DNA of 48,693 nucleotides from Bacteroidota bacterium (GCA_029567325.1 JAKQLF010000228.1:1-48693); one strand, 5' to 3'; positions 1-8,849 are shown, counted from the stretch's first letter. Numbers and translations: made by a program. The notes: generated by a model from the letters alone, not told the origin.

Positions 1-448
1 GCTTTTGTAATTCATTTAAACCGCACTAGCACTATTCACCGTGCTTGAGTCCAGTGCTACTCGATCAGTTTTGTATCGGCCTTATTTTTTTTAGCTAACG
101 AACTTCAAAAATACGTTAAGTGCAAAAAACTGTTCGAACTAAAAGTGACCTCAAACCAATGATTTGGTGCATATGCAGCAAAAAACAATGAAGCAAAGCC
201 AAAAGTGAGTTTTTTTTGCATAGTATTTTTGGAGTGAGTGAGCGTTAAGAAAAAAATTCAGCCTTGATTTTTTTTGCTACTTTTTGGCATCAAGGCAAAA
301 AAGTAGAAGAAATCTAGATTCTTGCTCTAATTTTTCTTAACAACATATATATTATTTTTAGATGTGTCCTAGCCGAGTTGTAGCAGAATGTTGTAATTTC
401 ATTACATTTGTTCCATTCATTAAAAAAATCATTGCGACAGCTGAATTT
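1..448. repeat. Non-coding leader region with a degenerate Bacteroidota intergenic repeat
   Basis: No credible gene lies in this stretch. From about 105 to 310 it resembles an intergenic repeat I recognise from other Bacteroidota genomes: a GTTCGAAC-like start, a 'gagtgagtgagcg' stretch, then an inverted repeat GCCTTGAT (261-268) / ATCAAGGC (289-296) around a T-rich spacer, and a trailing AAAAAAGTAG. The left edge (1-100) shows nothing I can assign. The element lies just upstream of the epimerase gene and may contribute its 5' flank. Recognition of the family is from memory, not from a search. Confidence 0.45.
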
Positions 449-1345
449 ATGAGCCGAATATTTTTTACAGGGGGATCTGGTAAAGCAGGCAGACACGTCA
501 TTCCATACCTCTTAAAACAAGGACACAGAGTCTTGAATGTGGACTTAGTACCATTGAATCTTCCTGGAGTTGATAATCTCAATGCGGATATTACGGATTC
601 TGGCCAGATGTTCAATGCCATGAGTTCGTATGTTGGGCTTGATGAGTTGGAAATTGGAAATGGAATTCCGAAATTTGATGCAGTGGTACATTTTGCCGCA
701 GTTCCCAGGATTTTGATCAAACCAGATAACGAAACCTTCAGGGTTAATGCCATTGGTACTTACAATGTGATTGAGGCAGCTGTCAAATTGGGCATTAAAA
801 AAATAATTATTGCTTCCTCTGAAACAACTTACGGCATTTGTTTTGCTGATGGGGTGACGGATCCAAAAGAATTACCGCTTGAAGAAGATTATGAAGTAGA
901 CCCTATGGACAGTTACGGCTTATCAAAGGTGGTTAATGAAAAAACCGCACAAAGTTTTCAGTTAAGGTCTGGTTTTGATATTTACGCTCTTCGCATTGGC
1001 AATGTGATTGAACCACATGAATACCAAGAACTGTTTCCACATTATTTCAGAAACCCTGAAGTACGTCGTAGAAATGCATTTTGTTATATTGATGCCAGAG
1101 ATTTAGGCCAAATTGTGGACTTGTGCATCCAACACAATGACCTTGGTTTTCAGATTTTTAATGCCGGAAATGATGAGAATGGGGCAATTCTCTCCAATGC
1201 AAAACTCATTGAAAAGTTTTTTCCTAATGTGCCGCTAAAAAGAACCTTGGAAGAAAATGAAGCCTTGTTTTCCAACAAAAAAATACGTGAAGTATTGGGC
1301 TTTAAAGAACAACATAGTTGGAGAAATTACGTGGAATGGGAATAA
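449..1345 (+). CDS. NAD-dependent epimerase/dehydratase (extended SDR)
   Basis: This 298-residue protein has the extended short-chain dehydrogenase layout. A Rossmann dinucleotide-binding motif GGSGKAG lies at residues 8-14, HFAAVP at 81-86, the SSETTYG strand near 123-129, and the catalytic pair Tyr156/Lys160 in YGLSK. Such enzymes oxidise, epimerise or dehydrate nucleotide sugars or related alcohols in the cytoplasm using NAD(P). The reading frame is open back to 362, but the ATG at 449 places the Rossmann motif at the usual distance from the N-terminus, while the upstream 29 residues are not family-like. No sugar pathway genes flank it, so the substrate cannot be inferred. It stands alone, upstream of a DUF2306 gene by about 180 bp. 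Confidence 0.85.
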   Translation: MSRIFFTGGSGKAGRHVIPYLLKQGHRVLNVDLVPLNLPGVDNLNADITDSGQMFNAMSSYVGLDELEIGNGIPKFDAVVHFAAVPRILIKPDNETFRVNAIGTYNVIEAAVKLGIKKIIIASSETTYGICFADGVTDPKELPLEEDYEVDPMDSYGLSKVVNEKTAQSFQLRSGFDIYALRIGNVIEPHEYQELFPHYFRNPEVRRRNAFCYIDARDLGQIVDLCIQHNDLGFQIFNAGNDENGAILSNAKLIEKFFPNVPLKRTLEENEALFSNKKIREVLGFKEQHSWRNYVEWE

Positions 1346-1528
1346 ATAGGGAGGATCAACGTCTTTATTTATCGGATTCTAAAGACTAGTAAAGGATATA
1401 AGTTTCACTAATATATTTCCTAATATTATTTGCTTTACAACCCTTTTGATTATGTGATCGTCTTTGCAAAAAGACAACCATAAAATGAGCAAAACGGAAA
1501 TAATAGTAACCTGCAAAAACTTTCATTT

Positions 1529-2335
1529 ATGCAGGTAATAAATCGTTCAGAAAAGTATTTGACAGGAGTGGTCAAATTTTGGTTTGTATTGGCCACCATC
1601 GGGCAATTTGCATTTGGGATCTATGTGCTCTCCTTTTATGGCGGGTCTACAATTCAAGGTGATTTTGCGAAATGGAACGATGTATTACCCCATGGTTACA
1701 CTCCTGGAGATTGGAAAGGAAACTTGACGGTGGGTATACACGTAATTTTGGCTGCCATCCTCATTTTTGGTGGCCCATTGCAAATCATGCCATTCATAAG
1801 GAATAGATTCGGAAAATTTCATAGGATACTAGGAAAAGTTTACTTGGTTACCGCAGTATTAGTCAGTGTTGCCGGAGTGGTCATGGTCTTTACCCAAGGT
1901 AGCGTTGGTGATCAGACAATGCATTATTTGATTTGTGTTCAAGTCATTTATATTTTGTGGTTTGCCGTCAAAACCATTCAAGAGGCGAGGTCCAAGAATT
2001 TTGAAAGCCATAGAAAATGGGCACTACGTTTATTCATGGTTACCAATGGAGTTTGGTTTTTTAGAATAGGGTTGATGGCTTGGTTATTTGTTTTTCAGAA
2101 ACCGGTTGGCTTTGATCCAGAAACATTTACAGGTCCATTTTTAACGACACTTTCCGTTTTCACTTACGCCATTCCAATTGCGTTAGTGTTATTGGAGTCC
2201 TACTTTTATGCCCAAAAAAGAGCAAATCCTATTGTGAATTGGGCTGCTTCATTTTTTATAACCATATTCAGTTTGGTCACCTTATTGGGCGTGATGGGTG
2301 CTATCATAGGGCTTTGGCTTCCTAGGATATTTTAA
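1529..2335 (+). CDS. DUF2306-family integral membrane protein
   Basis: This 268-residue protein is mostly hydrophobic, with about seven predicted membrane spans (roughly residues 12-34, 66-88, 100-122, 130-148, 168-190, 203-222 and 234-258). The segment around residues 75-110 (a GPLQ...R.RFGKFHRILGKVY pattern) and the later SHRKWALR stretch match what I know of the DUF2306 family. This family has conserved histidines in helix-flanking positions and no established function. The histidines could ligate heme or metal, but that is inference only. Start chosen at the ATG at 1529, directly after an AT-rich stretch. It appears monocistronic and is followed by a convergent small secreted protein gene. 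Confidence 0.75.
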   Translation: MQVINRSEKYLTGVVKFWFVLATIGQFAFGIYVLSFYGGSTIQGDFAKWNDVLPHGYTPGDWKGNLTVGIHVILAAILIFGGPLQIMPFIRNRFGKFHRILGKVYLVTAVLVSVAGVVMVFTQGSVGDQTMHYLICVQVIYILWFAVKTIQEARSKNFESHRKWALRLFMVTNGVWFFRIGLMAWLFVFQKPVGFDPETFTGPFLTTLSVFTYAIPIALVLLESYFYAQKRANPIVNWAASFFITIFSLVTLLGVMGAIIGLWLPRIF

Positions 2336-2410
2336 TGAAAGCGGTAAGTTAATGTGTTATTTGTTTGATTTTGAGCTATTCATATATTCAATAAAAAACA
2401 AATAATTTGG

Positions 2411-2881
2411 TCATTGCAGTTGATAGCTCGGTCTTTTTTGATAAACAACACCTGCAATCATCATTAATAAAAGCAAACAAATGGTAGCCCATTGGCTCAT
2501 GGTCGGAATAATAGCAATGCAAGGATCACAAGCGGAGCCCATGAATAATAAAGAAAGTTCTCCTTGTCCAGAATTGTAATGTATGTCGAAATCGATGGCC
2601 ACTCCAGGAGGTGAGAAAAATTCAAACTCCAGAAAACCGTCATTATCAGTCATTGCATTTACTGGTCCTGAAACAGGCATCCCAGCGCTGTCGTACCAAT
2701 TGCCAAATACCTCAACTGGGATGTTAGCATGGCCAATATCCAGAATCAAAGTTCTGTGAAAAAATAAAACCTCTGAACTATTATCTAAAATATTTAGCGG
2801 ATCATTGCAATTGCACAACTGAGCCTGAGCCAATGCTGTAAAGGATACCCAAAGTAATAGGATGAGGAATAGTTTTTTCAT
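2411..2881 (-). CDS. Small secreted protein with IPTL-CTERM-type sorting tail
   Basis: This 156-residue protein has a Sec signal peptide (charged KK, hydrophobic LFLILLLWVSFTALA, cleavage likely after AQA near residue 20), a Cys-containing mature N-terminus and a central beta-rich stretch. It ends in IPTMSQWA, then a hydrophobic helix (ICLLLLMMIAGVV) and a basic tail (YQKR). That tripartite end is the layout of the IPTL-CTERM sorting signal (consensus IPTLSxWG), which the literature pairs with exosortase XrtH. Two positions differ from consensus (Met for Leu, Ala for Gly). Its function is unknown. No exosortase gene is present in the window. The alternative is an ordinary C-terminal membrane anchor. 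Confidence 0.75.
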   Translation of the reverse strand: MKKLFLILLLWVSFTALAQAQLCNCNDPLNILDNSSEVLFFHRTLILDIGHANIPVEVFGNWYDSAGMPVSGPVNAMTDNDGFLEFEFFSPPGVAIDFDIHYNSGQGELSLLFMGSACDPCIAIIPTMSQWATICLLLLMMIAGVVYQKRPSYQLQ

Positions 2882-3011
2882 GATTGTAATGAGTTATTTG
2901 GTAAAGTTAAGCAATTATCAATAAAATACATCTTTCTAAAAGGGATGAAAATATAGCATAAAATGAGGTAATAAATATTAAAAAGCGAAGTTTTGCGTTT
3001 ATTTGGGCGTG

Positions 3012-3398
3012 ATGATGGGTTTAATCAGAAATAGCTTTTTAACGCAGGTCTTCTGCGGCTTGATGGGTATCTACATCCTTAACATGAGTATTGATGCCGC
3101 AGACTTCCATCCTGAATGCATATCAGAAGATTTATCATTCAATGACCAGGAAAGCATTGTAGAACTGGTTGTAGAACAAATTCTGGGCTTCGAAAAAGCT
3201 TTTAAAGAATATGACGACCACGATTCTACTAAAAATCACCAAAAGAAAGAGGTCAAAAACAGCATGGATGCTCATCGTATCCTTTCTTTAGAAATACCTC
3301 CATCCATAGAAAGGATAAATAAACTCAGGCACGGTGAGATTCCTTTTGTCCTGACCAAAGGTTCAAAAGAATTTGATACCCCTCCGCCAAAAATTTGA
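3012..3398 (+). CDS. Small exported protein, partner of the adjacent outer-membrane barrel gene
   Basis: This 128-residue protein of unknown function has a hydrophobic N-terminal segment (residues 8-28) consistent with an uncleaved or weak Sec signal. The rest is acidic and hydrophilic, with the recognisable stretch DQESIVELVVEQILGFEKAF and a proline-rich end (DTPPPKI). The frame is open from a TTG at 3003, but the ATG at 3012 (or 3015) is the better start. It lies 72 bp upstream of the beta-barrel gene on the same strand, with no terminator between them, so the two are probably co-transcribed. From memory, close relatives of both proteins occur together in other Bacteroidota, with no demonstrated role. 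Confidence 0.7.
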   Translation: MMGLIRNSFLTQVFCGLMGIYILNMSIDAADFHPECISEDLSFNDQESIVELVVEQILGFEKAFKEYDDHDSTKNHQKKEVKNSMDAHRILSLEIPPSIERINKLRHGEIPFVLTKGSKEFDTPPPKI

Positions 3399-3470
3399 TT
3401 TGTTTTTGTACAGCCACATGTAAAAGGCCTGATTAATTGGCCTATTATAAATGTTTCAAACAAATCAAAA

Positions 3471-4331
3471 ATGAACAAGAAAATCGCTTTTTTGCTGGGC
3501 ATGCTGTGGGCATTTCCATTTGATGTTGCGGCACAATTAAATGATGCTGAAATGGATAGTCTGTATATCCATCAAATCAATCATCTCAATAAAAGTATTA
3601 AAGTTTTGCACGCCGAACCACTTTACATTGATTTGATCAGAGACTTAGGTGCCAGAAAAGGAGAAAAAGAATGGAATATTGGACTAGGTCTTACAGATAA
3701 TCTTAAGTATGATTCTTACCAAGCACTGATCGAATATGAATGGGCACCGATTGACCGATTGGGTTTGGAAGTTGAGTTGCCTTTTACATTTTATTCTCCC
3801 CTAAATGGCTCCACAAAAGAAACCATTCCATCAAACCGACTAAACAGCATTAAACTCGCTACCCAATGGTCATTCTTTGTCAGTGATGTTATGGCAACTT
3901 CATTGGCTGTTGGATACATCAATGAGTTTGAATTATCGGACTTTAGGAACTTTGGTGGTCCATTCATCAAAGGCAATATTTACAATCCATTTTTTGTTGC
4001 AGCAAAACGTTGGGGAAACAATTTTCACACCCTCATTTATACTGGACCTATGATAGAACAAGATTTCCATACTCGAGCATTTCATACAGTCTATGATGTC
4101 AATTCAAACTTCCATTACATGATACCAGGCACTAGAAATTTCATAGGGATAGAATTCAATAAGGCCTTGTCATTCCAGGATTTTGACATGACTATAAGGC
4201 CTCAAATGCGACTCGGAATTGCAGATAACTTATTGGTGGGAATTGTTGCGGGCATCCCCGTTGAAAGAGAAAATCAGAGATTTAGCTCTTTTGTAAGATT
4301 GATCTGGGAGCCTGGACATAAAAGTAAATAG
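3471..4331 (+). CDS. Uncharacterised outer-membrane beta-barrel protein (HAEPLYIDLIRDLGARKGE family)
   Basis: This 286-residue protein has a Sec signal peptide (residues 1-21, ending VAAQ). After a short linker comes the distinctive HAEPLYIDLIRDLGARKGE block at about residues 46-64. The remainder alternates polar and hydrophobic residues with many aromatic-terminated strands (GLGLTDN, YEWAPIDRLGLEVELPF, MRLGIADNLLVGIVAGIP), as expected of an 8-12-stranded outer-membrane barrel. I remember this block being nearly invariant in Bacteroidota homologues, some of which are mis-named as phosphoribosylformylglycinamidine synthase. Nothing in the sequence supports that enzyme. The function is unknown. 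A transport or sensing role in the outer membrane, with the small exported protein upstream as partner, is inference. Confidence 0.75.
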   Translation: MNKKIAFLLGMLWAFPFDVAAQLNDAEMDSLYIHQINHLNKSIKVLHAEPLYIDLIRDLGARKGEKEWNIGLGLTDNLKYDSYQALIEYEWAPIDRLGLEVELPFTFYSPLNGSTKETIPSNRLNSIKLATQWSFFVSDVMATSLAVGYINEFELSDFRNFGGPFIKGNIYNPFFVAAKRWGNNFHTLIYTGPMIEQDFHTRAFHTVYDVNSNFHYMIPGTRNFIGIEFNKALSFQDFDMTIRPQMRLGIADNLLVGIVAGIPVERENQRFSSFVRLIWEPGHKSK

Positions 4332-4760
4332 ATCACTTCTTTTGGTAACTGATTACCGATATCCTATTTTGATCAAAGTGTCTAGTAATTTTTATGAGCC
4401 CACCAGCGAATGAAAAATACCGGCACTTTGTTCTATCTTTTTATTCATAATTTTCTTTATAGGTTATCACAATTTCAAAAGGCTATTCTTGAATTTAAGT
4501 CTCTTTTATCGCCTAGTTTTCAAAATTAAATGTAAAAACGACACTTATTTCTAAAAAAAATCTTAAGATGTGATCAAAATTGAAATAAAGTCTTTTGATC
4601 GTTTTTGTTTTTGCTGGGGAAGACTTATGCTTGTAGGAATTATTGGATTATTATTTATTAAAGACCACTTTCATCCATGTCTTTTGGCAATAGATAGAAC
4701 AAGATTCGCAACAGGTAGTTAAAAAGAAAATCGTTTACGTCACATTATAAAAAGTAAAAA
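4332..4760 (+). promoter_or_regulatory. Gene-free interval; weak candidate promoter upstream of the GH43 gene
   Basis: This 429-bp AT-rich interval holds no credible ORF and no terminator I can support after the barrel gene. The only promoter-like pair is TTTG at 4604-4607 followed 18 bp later by TATGCTTG at 4626-4633. That is one mismatch from the Bacteroidota -7 consensus TAnnTTTG and would give a leader of about 120 nt for the GH43 gene. Three TGATC(A) words (near 4374, 4572 and 4596) recur in the interval, but I cannot assign a regulator to them. Confidence 0.25.
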
Positions 4761-6518
4761 ATGCAGATCAAATTTTTCAAATTCAATCATCGATCAAAAC
4801 GCCCCATATTGTTTTTAATGTTGGGAGTGGCTTTCATGTCCTTTACCGATTTCAACGGCAATCTTGTGTTAAGTGAAGCGGCGGCGGGAAATCCTGTTTT
4901 CTCCAATGTGACCTATGAAGGTATGGATTCCATTTATATCCAAAATCCATTGGGAGCCAATGAGTTTTACAATCCGATATTACAAGGGTGTTATCCAGAC
5001 CCTGCTATCACACGAAAAGGAGACGATTATTACTTGGTTTGTTCCTCATTTGCCATGTTTCCTGGGGTGCCAATCTTTCATTCCAAAGATTTGGTCAACT
5101 GGACTCAAATCGGACACGTGCTTGATCGTGTTTCTCAATTGGATGTCCACGATACAGGAATCAGTCAAGGTGTTTATGCTCCGGGTATTACTTACAATGC
5201 CAAAAACAATACCTTTTATATGATTGTCACAGCTTTTGCCGGCGGAGCGGGTAACATCATCGTAAAAACGCAAGATCCTATGAAGGGATGGAGTGAGCCT
5301 ATCAAACAAAATTTTGGCGGCATCGACCCCAGTATATTTTTTGATGATGATGGAAAGGCCTACATCGTCCACAATGACGCACCCAACAAAGGTGAAGAAT
5401 TGTACAATGGTCACAGAGTCATCAAAATGTGGGAATATGATATGGAAAAAGACAATGTCATCCCGGGCACAGATAAGATCATTGTCAACGGTGGTGTTGA
5501 TTTGAAAGATAAACCAATCTGGATTGAGGCACCGCACATTTATAAAAAAGATGGAAAGTACTTTTTGATGTGTGCCGAAGGTGGCACGGGTGATTGGCAC
5601 AGTGAGGTGATTTTCAAAAGTGATAATATAAAGGGGCCTTATATTCCAGCTCCAAGCAATCCTATTTTGACCCAGAGACACTTTCCAAAAGAAAGAAAGA
5701 ATAAAGTAGATTGGGCTGGTCACGCCGACTTGGTTTTAGGTCCTGATAATAAATATTATGGTGTATTCTTAGCCATCAGACCAAATGAAGAACACCGTGT
5801 AAATGCAGGAAGAGAAACCTTTATTTTGCCTGTAGACTGGTCTGGGGAGTATCCAGTTTTTGAAAATGGTCTTGTACCTATGAAACCAAAATTGAAAATG
5901 CCTGCCGGTGTAACAAACATGACGGGCCAAAAAGGGTATTTGCCAAGTGGAAATTTTGTGTACAAGGAAGATTTTAAATCAGACAAGTTGGATTACAGCT
6001 GGATTGGGCTGAGAGGACCAAGAGAAGAATTTATGGTCAAGCACAAAAATGGCATCCAAATCAAACCTTTTGCAACGGACATCAATGAGTTGAAACCTAC
6101 CTCCACGTTATTTTATCGCCAGCAACATAACAGCTTTTCTTTTACTACCACATTGGATTACAAACCAGAAGTGGAAACAGATTTGGCGGGCCTCACAACT
6201 TATCAGAATGAGCGATACAATTATGTTTTTGGTGTGACTAAAAAAGGTGCAGATTATTATATTTTATTGGAAAGATCAGAAAGGAGAGAATCCAAGATTT
6301 TGGCGAGTGAGAAAATTTCAATAGATGGTCCGATACAATTGAATGTGACTGCCAAAGGTGATCAATATGAATTTAGTTATGCAACCAAAGGCGGAAGTTT
6401 CAAACGTTTGGGAGATGTTGTTTCTGGAGATATTTTGTCTACAGATGTGGCTCGCGGATTTACAGGTGCTATGATCGGTTTGTATGCAACTTCGGCAAAT
6501 AATGCTATACCGCAATAG
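4761..6518 (+). CDS. Glycoside hydrolase family 43 (beta-xylosidase/arabinofuranosidase-like), secreted
   Basis: This 585-residue protein starts with a hydrophobic export segment (residues 15-28). The five-bladed GH43 propeller follows, beginning at FYNPILQGCYPDPAI. The expected catalytic triad is visible: Asp80 (general base, YPDP), Asp189 (pKa-modulating, GGIDPS) and Glu256 (general acid, WIEAPH). A C-terminal beta-sandwich of the xylosidase type runs from about residue 395. It should cleave xylosyl or arabinosyl ends of plant-type polysaccharide outside the cytoplasm. It is not in a polysaccharide utilisation locus: no SusC/SusD or sugar transporter is nearby. The protein ends at GLYATSANNAIPQ, and I do not see the usual final FD.F.Y strand of the C-terminal sandwich, so a short C-terminal loss is likely. 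Confidence 0.88.
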   Translation: MQIKFFKFNHRSKRPILFLMLGVAFMSFTDFNGNLVLSEAAAGNPVFSNVTYEGMDSIYIQNPLGANEFYNPILQGCYPDPAITRKGDDYYLVCSSFAMFPGVPIFHSKDLVNWTQIGHVLDRVSQLDVHDTGISQGVYAPGITYNAKNNTFYMIVTAFAGGAGNIIVKTQDPMKGWSEPIKQNFGGIDPSIFFDDDGKAYIVHNDAPNKGEELYNGHRVIKMWEYDMEKDNVIPGTDKIIVNGGVDLKDKPIWIEAPHIYKKDGKYFLMCAEGGTGDWHSEVIFKSDNIKGPYIPAPSNPILTQRHFPKERKNKVDWAGHADLVLGPDNKYYGVFLAIRPNEEHRVNAGRETFILPVDWSGEYPVFENGLVPMKPKLKMPAGVTNMTGQKGYLPSGNFVYKEDFKSDKLDYSWIGLRGPREEFMVKHKNGIQIKPFATDINELKPTSTLFYRQQHNSFSFTTTLDYKPEVETDLAGLTTYQNERYNYVFGVTKKGADYYILLERSERRESKILASEKISIDGPIQLNVTAKGDQYEFSYATKGGSFKRLGDVVSGDILSTDVARGFTGAMIGLYATSANNAIPQ

Positions 6519-6570
6519 TTAACTAATCAAAGGTGTTGAGTAATTTATCAACAGTTTTGATTTAGAAATA

Positions 6571-6608
6571 AAAAACCAAATCTGATTCAGTTCGGATTTG
6601 GTTTTTTT
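6571..6608. terminator. Bidirectional intrinsic terminator between GH43 and flippase genes
   Basis: A 10-bp stem (CCAAATCTGA at 6576-6585 with TCGGATTTGG at 6592-6601, one G-T pair) closes a 6-nt loop. It is preceded by a run of A and followed by a run of seven T (6602-6608). It lies 50-80 bp after the GH43 stop and about 30 bp after the convergent flippase stop, so it can end both transcripts. Confidence 0.85.
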
Positions 6609-6636
6609 ATGCTTATATTTTGAATTGTCAGTCAAA

Positions 6637-8163
6637 TCATTTTTTACGAAGGCGACCAAAAATTGCTGATTTTATCTTGGCTAGGTCTATGTATTTTACA
6701 ATAAATCTTTTCCAAACAAATACACAGTAGATTCCAAAAATCAGGATATTAAAAGTCAAGCGTAATCCTAAAGAAAGGGCCAGGAACTCTCTCATAAACC
6801 AAGCGGCTAACAGGATGATCAAAGTAATGCCAATCACCATCATGATTTCCTTTAGGGGATATTTGATGGGATAATATTTTTGACCTAAAACATAACTCAA
6901 ACCCAACATTCCACCATAACAGGCGACTGAGGCCCAAGCCGAGCCAATGATACCAAAAATGGGGATGGTTATCCAACTCACAAGCAAGGTGAGGACAACA
7001 CCAAAAATGGAAATCCAAAGGCCTATTTGTGTATTATCTGATAATTTATACCAGATCGATACGCTATAATACAAGCCAAGGAATATGTAAGAAACCAATA
7101 AAAAAGGCACCACAAAAACGCCAGATCGGTAATTGGTGCCAATCAAAATCAATAAAATGTCAATGAATAAGTAAATGCCCACCACAACCAGTGAGGAAAA
7201 AACGGCGAAAGAAAGAGCTGCCTTTCCGTACATTTTTCGTTCTGTATCTTGTGCGGCATTGTTGAAGAAGAAAGGCTCTGCAGCATAATTGTAAGCAGTG
7301 GTAAAAAGATTGAGTAATATGGCCAGTTTGGCTGCAGCCGAAAAAATTCCTACTTGAGACATTCTTTCCGTCAAAGAGCCAGACAATAACCATTTTTGCA
7401 ATGGAGCCGCAAAAGCTTGATTGATGTTGCCAGCTAAGGCCACCACAACCAAAGGCCATGCATATTTCAAAATAGGCTTGAGCAATTTTTTATCGAAAGA
7501 AAATTTTACCCTCCACAGTTCTGGCAACATGAGTAAAAACACAATAGCACTGGCCACTACATTGGCAAAAAATGTATAATCCAAATCTTTGCGAACGCCC
7601 AAAAATTGATCTAAACTTGTTTTTACATCCGGGAAGAATCGGGGTAGAATTTCCAGAAATAACATCAAAGCCAAAACAGAAGCTAAAACATTGACCACTC
7701 GATAGAATAGAAATCGAAATGGCTTGCCGTCCAATCTAAATTTGGAGTAAACCAAAGTTGTAGCTGCATCAAACAATAAAATCCAAGCAAAGTATTGCAC
7801 AAAGTGGATGTCGTTGGGATACTTTAAATAAGTAGCGACTTGTGGAGCAAAAACCATAAGGCCAGCAAAAACCAATAAACTGATGACCATCATGGGCACA
7901 AACGTGGTCGAATAAACCTTATCTCTTTCTTCCGTAGTTTTGGTATTTGCATATCGGAAATAAGCAGTATCCATTCTGAAAGTCATGAAAGATAAGATCA
8001 GTGCAGTGTAAGCATAAAATTCAGAAAAGATGCCATAATCTCCAGTATCCTTCAGACGATAAGTGAGATAGGGCGTCAATACAATAAAGTAAAGAATGCG
8101 TGGCAAAATATGACTCATGCCATAAATGACCGTTTCACCAGCAAGCTTTTTAAGTGTGGGCAT
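6637..8163 (-). CDS. Polysaccharide/lipid flippase, MATE/MOP superfamily (Wzx- or MurJ-like)
   Basis: This 508-residue protein is hydrophobic throughout, with an estimated 13-14 membrane helices and short basic loops, the usual size and pattern of MOP-superfamily polysaccharide exporters. The N-terminus (LKKLAGETVIYGMSHILPRILYF) resembles that of Bacteroidota oligosaccharide flippases, which typically open with an amphipathic helix and then a G..S.L.R.. motif. The role would be to move undecaprenyl-linked glycans across the inner membrane. No glycosyltransferases, Wzy or Wzz lie next to it, so it is not part of a local O-antigen or capsule cluster. The nearest same-strand gene is a lipoprotein 140 bp upstream. 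The specific substrate cannot be told. Confidence 0.8.
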   Translation of the reverse strand: MPTLKKLAGETVIYGMSHILPRILYFIVLTPYLTYRLKDTGDYGIFSEFYAYTALILSFMTFRMDTAYFRYANTKTTEERDKVYSTTFVPMMVISLLVFAGLMVFAPQVATYLKYPNDIHFVQYFAWILLFDAATTLVYSKFRLDGKPFRFLFYRVVNVLASVLALMLFLEILPRFFPDVKTSLDQFLGVRKDLDYTFFANVVASAIVFLLMLPELWRVKFSFDKKLLKPILKYAWPLVVVALAGNINQAFAAPLQKWLLSGSLTERMSQVGIFSAAAKLAILLNLFTTAYNYAAEPFFFNNAAQDTERKMYGKAALSFAVFSSLVVVGIYLFIDILLILIGTNYRSGVFVVPFLLVSYIFLGLYYSVSIWYKLSDNTQIGLWISIFGVVLTLLVSWITIPIFGIIGSAWASVACYGGMLGLSYVLGQKYYPIKYPLKEIMMVIGITLIILLAAWFMREFLALSLGLRLTFNILIFGIYCVFVWKRFIVKYIDLAKIKSAIFGRLRKK

Positions 8164-8303
8164 ATATTTGCAAAATCGTATTGGGCGATTGTGAGCACAA
8201 GTTTATTACTTTTCCTTGGCTAATGCAAAAATATAGCAGCGTTATCCAAAACGGAAATGGATGTAATCACTTTCCGGGCACTAAAAATCCTTGGATTTAG
8301 TTT

Positions 8304-8849
8304 TTATTTAATGCTCCGGCCTGAGGCGATTTTCTGGTCTACTTGCACTTTGTTGATCTTTTCAAGTTCTACCATTAGGGATGCATAAGCACTCGCCGAT
8401 TTAGTTTTATAAGTTTTATTACCATAGGTAATCAGTCCATTTTTATCTCCCCATTCTTTAGCCAATAGCATATAGGGACCCTTACCAGTTGATTTTGGGC
8501 CAAACATCAAAAAAGTTTGGTCGTTTTTTTCTTCAAAGGATATACCAAAACGGTCATGGATGGGATTATAAACCAGCTGTCCGGGTGTACCTCTTCTGAT
8601 GACCACCGTTTCTACTTTTTCACCACCAGTCATTACCACCTTACCATCTACAATATTGCTTTCTCCAGAAGTCTGCGTGCGGTAAAGTAAGATGTCTTGT
8701 GAAACGTAAAATTGAATTTTTTCTAAATCTCTATCACTCCATCTTTGCTCTTTTTTGAGCTCTTCTGTGAATGGAGTATAACGGGTTGATGAGCAGGAAG
8801 CAGCAAACAAAACGATCAGCAAAAATGAAAGGTGTATGAAGTAACGCAT
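8304..8849 (-). CDS. Putative lipoprotein of unknown function
   Basis: This 181-residue protein has a lipoprotein signal peptide: basic start, hydrophobic LLIVLFAA, and a lipobox ending SC at Cys19, followed by SSTRYTP. The mature part is soluble and probably beta-rich in its first two thirds (a RRGTPGQLVYNP strand-turn segment, then FGISFEE and TFLMFGP). I recognise no domain by name. The residue after Cys is Ser, which in Bacteroidota gives no firm prediction of inner versus outer membrane. It lies between malic enzyme (127 bp upstream) and the flippase on the same strand, but the gaps suggest its own transcript. Confidence 0.7.
   Translation of the reverse strand: MRYFIHLSFLLIVLFAASCSSTRYTPFTEELKKEQRWSDRDLEKIQFYVSQDILLYRTQTSGESNIVDGKVVMTGGEKVETVVIRRGTPGQLVYNPIHDRFGISFEEKNDQTFLMFGPKSTGKGPYMLLAKEWGDKNGLITYGNKTYKTKSASAYASLMVELEKINKVQVDQKIASGRSIK

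Noticed and set aside
1-100. Possible tRNA or gene end at the left edge
   Set aside because: No cloverleaf, no T-loop motif (GGTTCRA) and no coding frame continuing to the edge could be found.
4332-4470. Terminator after the barrel gene
   Set aside because: GGTAA/TTACC (4344-4357) is only 5 bp without a T-run, too weak to call.
5046-5723. 225-codon minus-strand ORF opposite the GH43 gene
   Set aside because: Antisense shadow; the plus strand carries all catalytic motifs of GH43.
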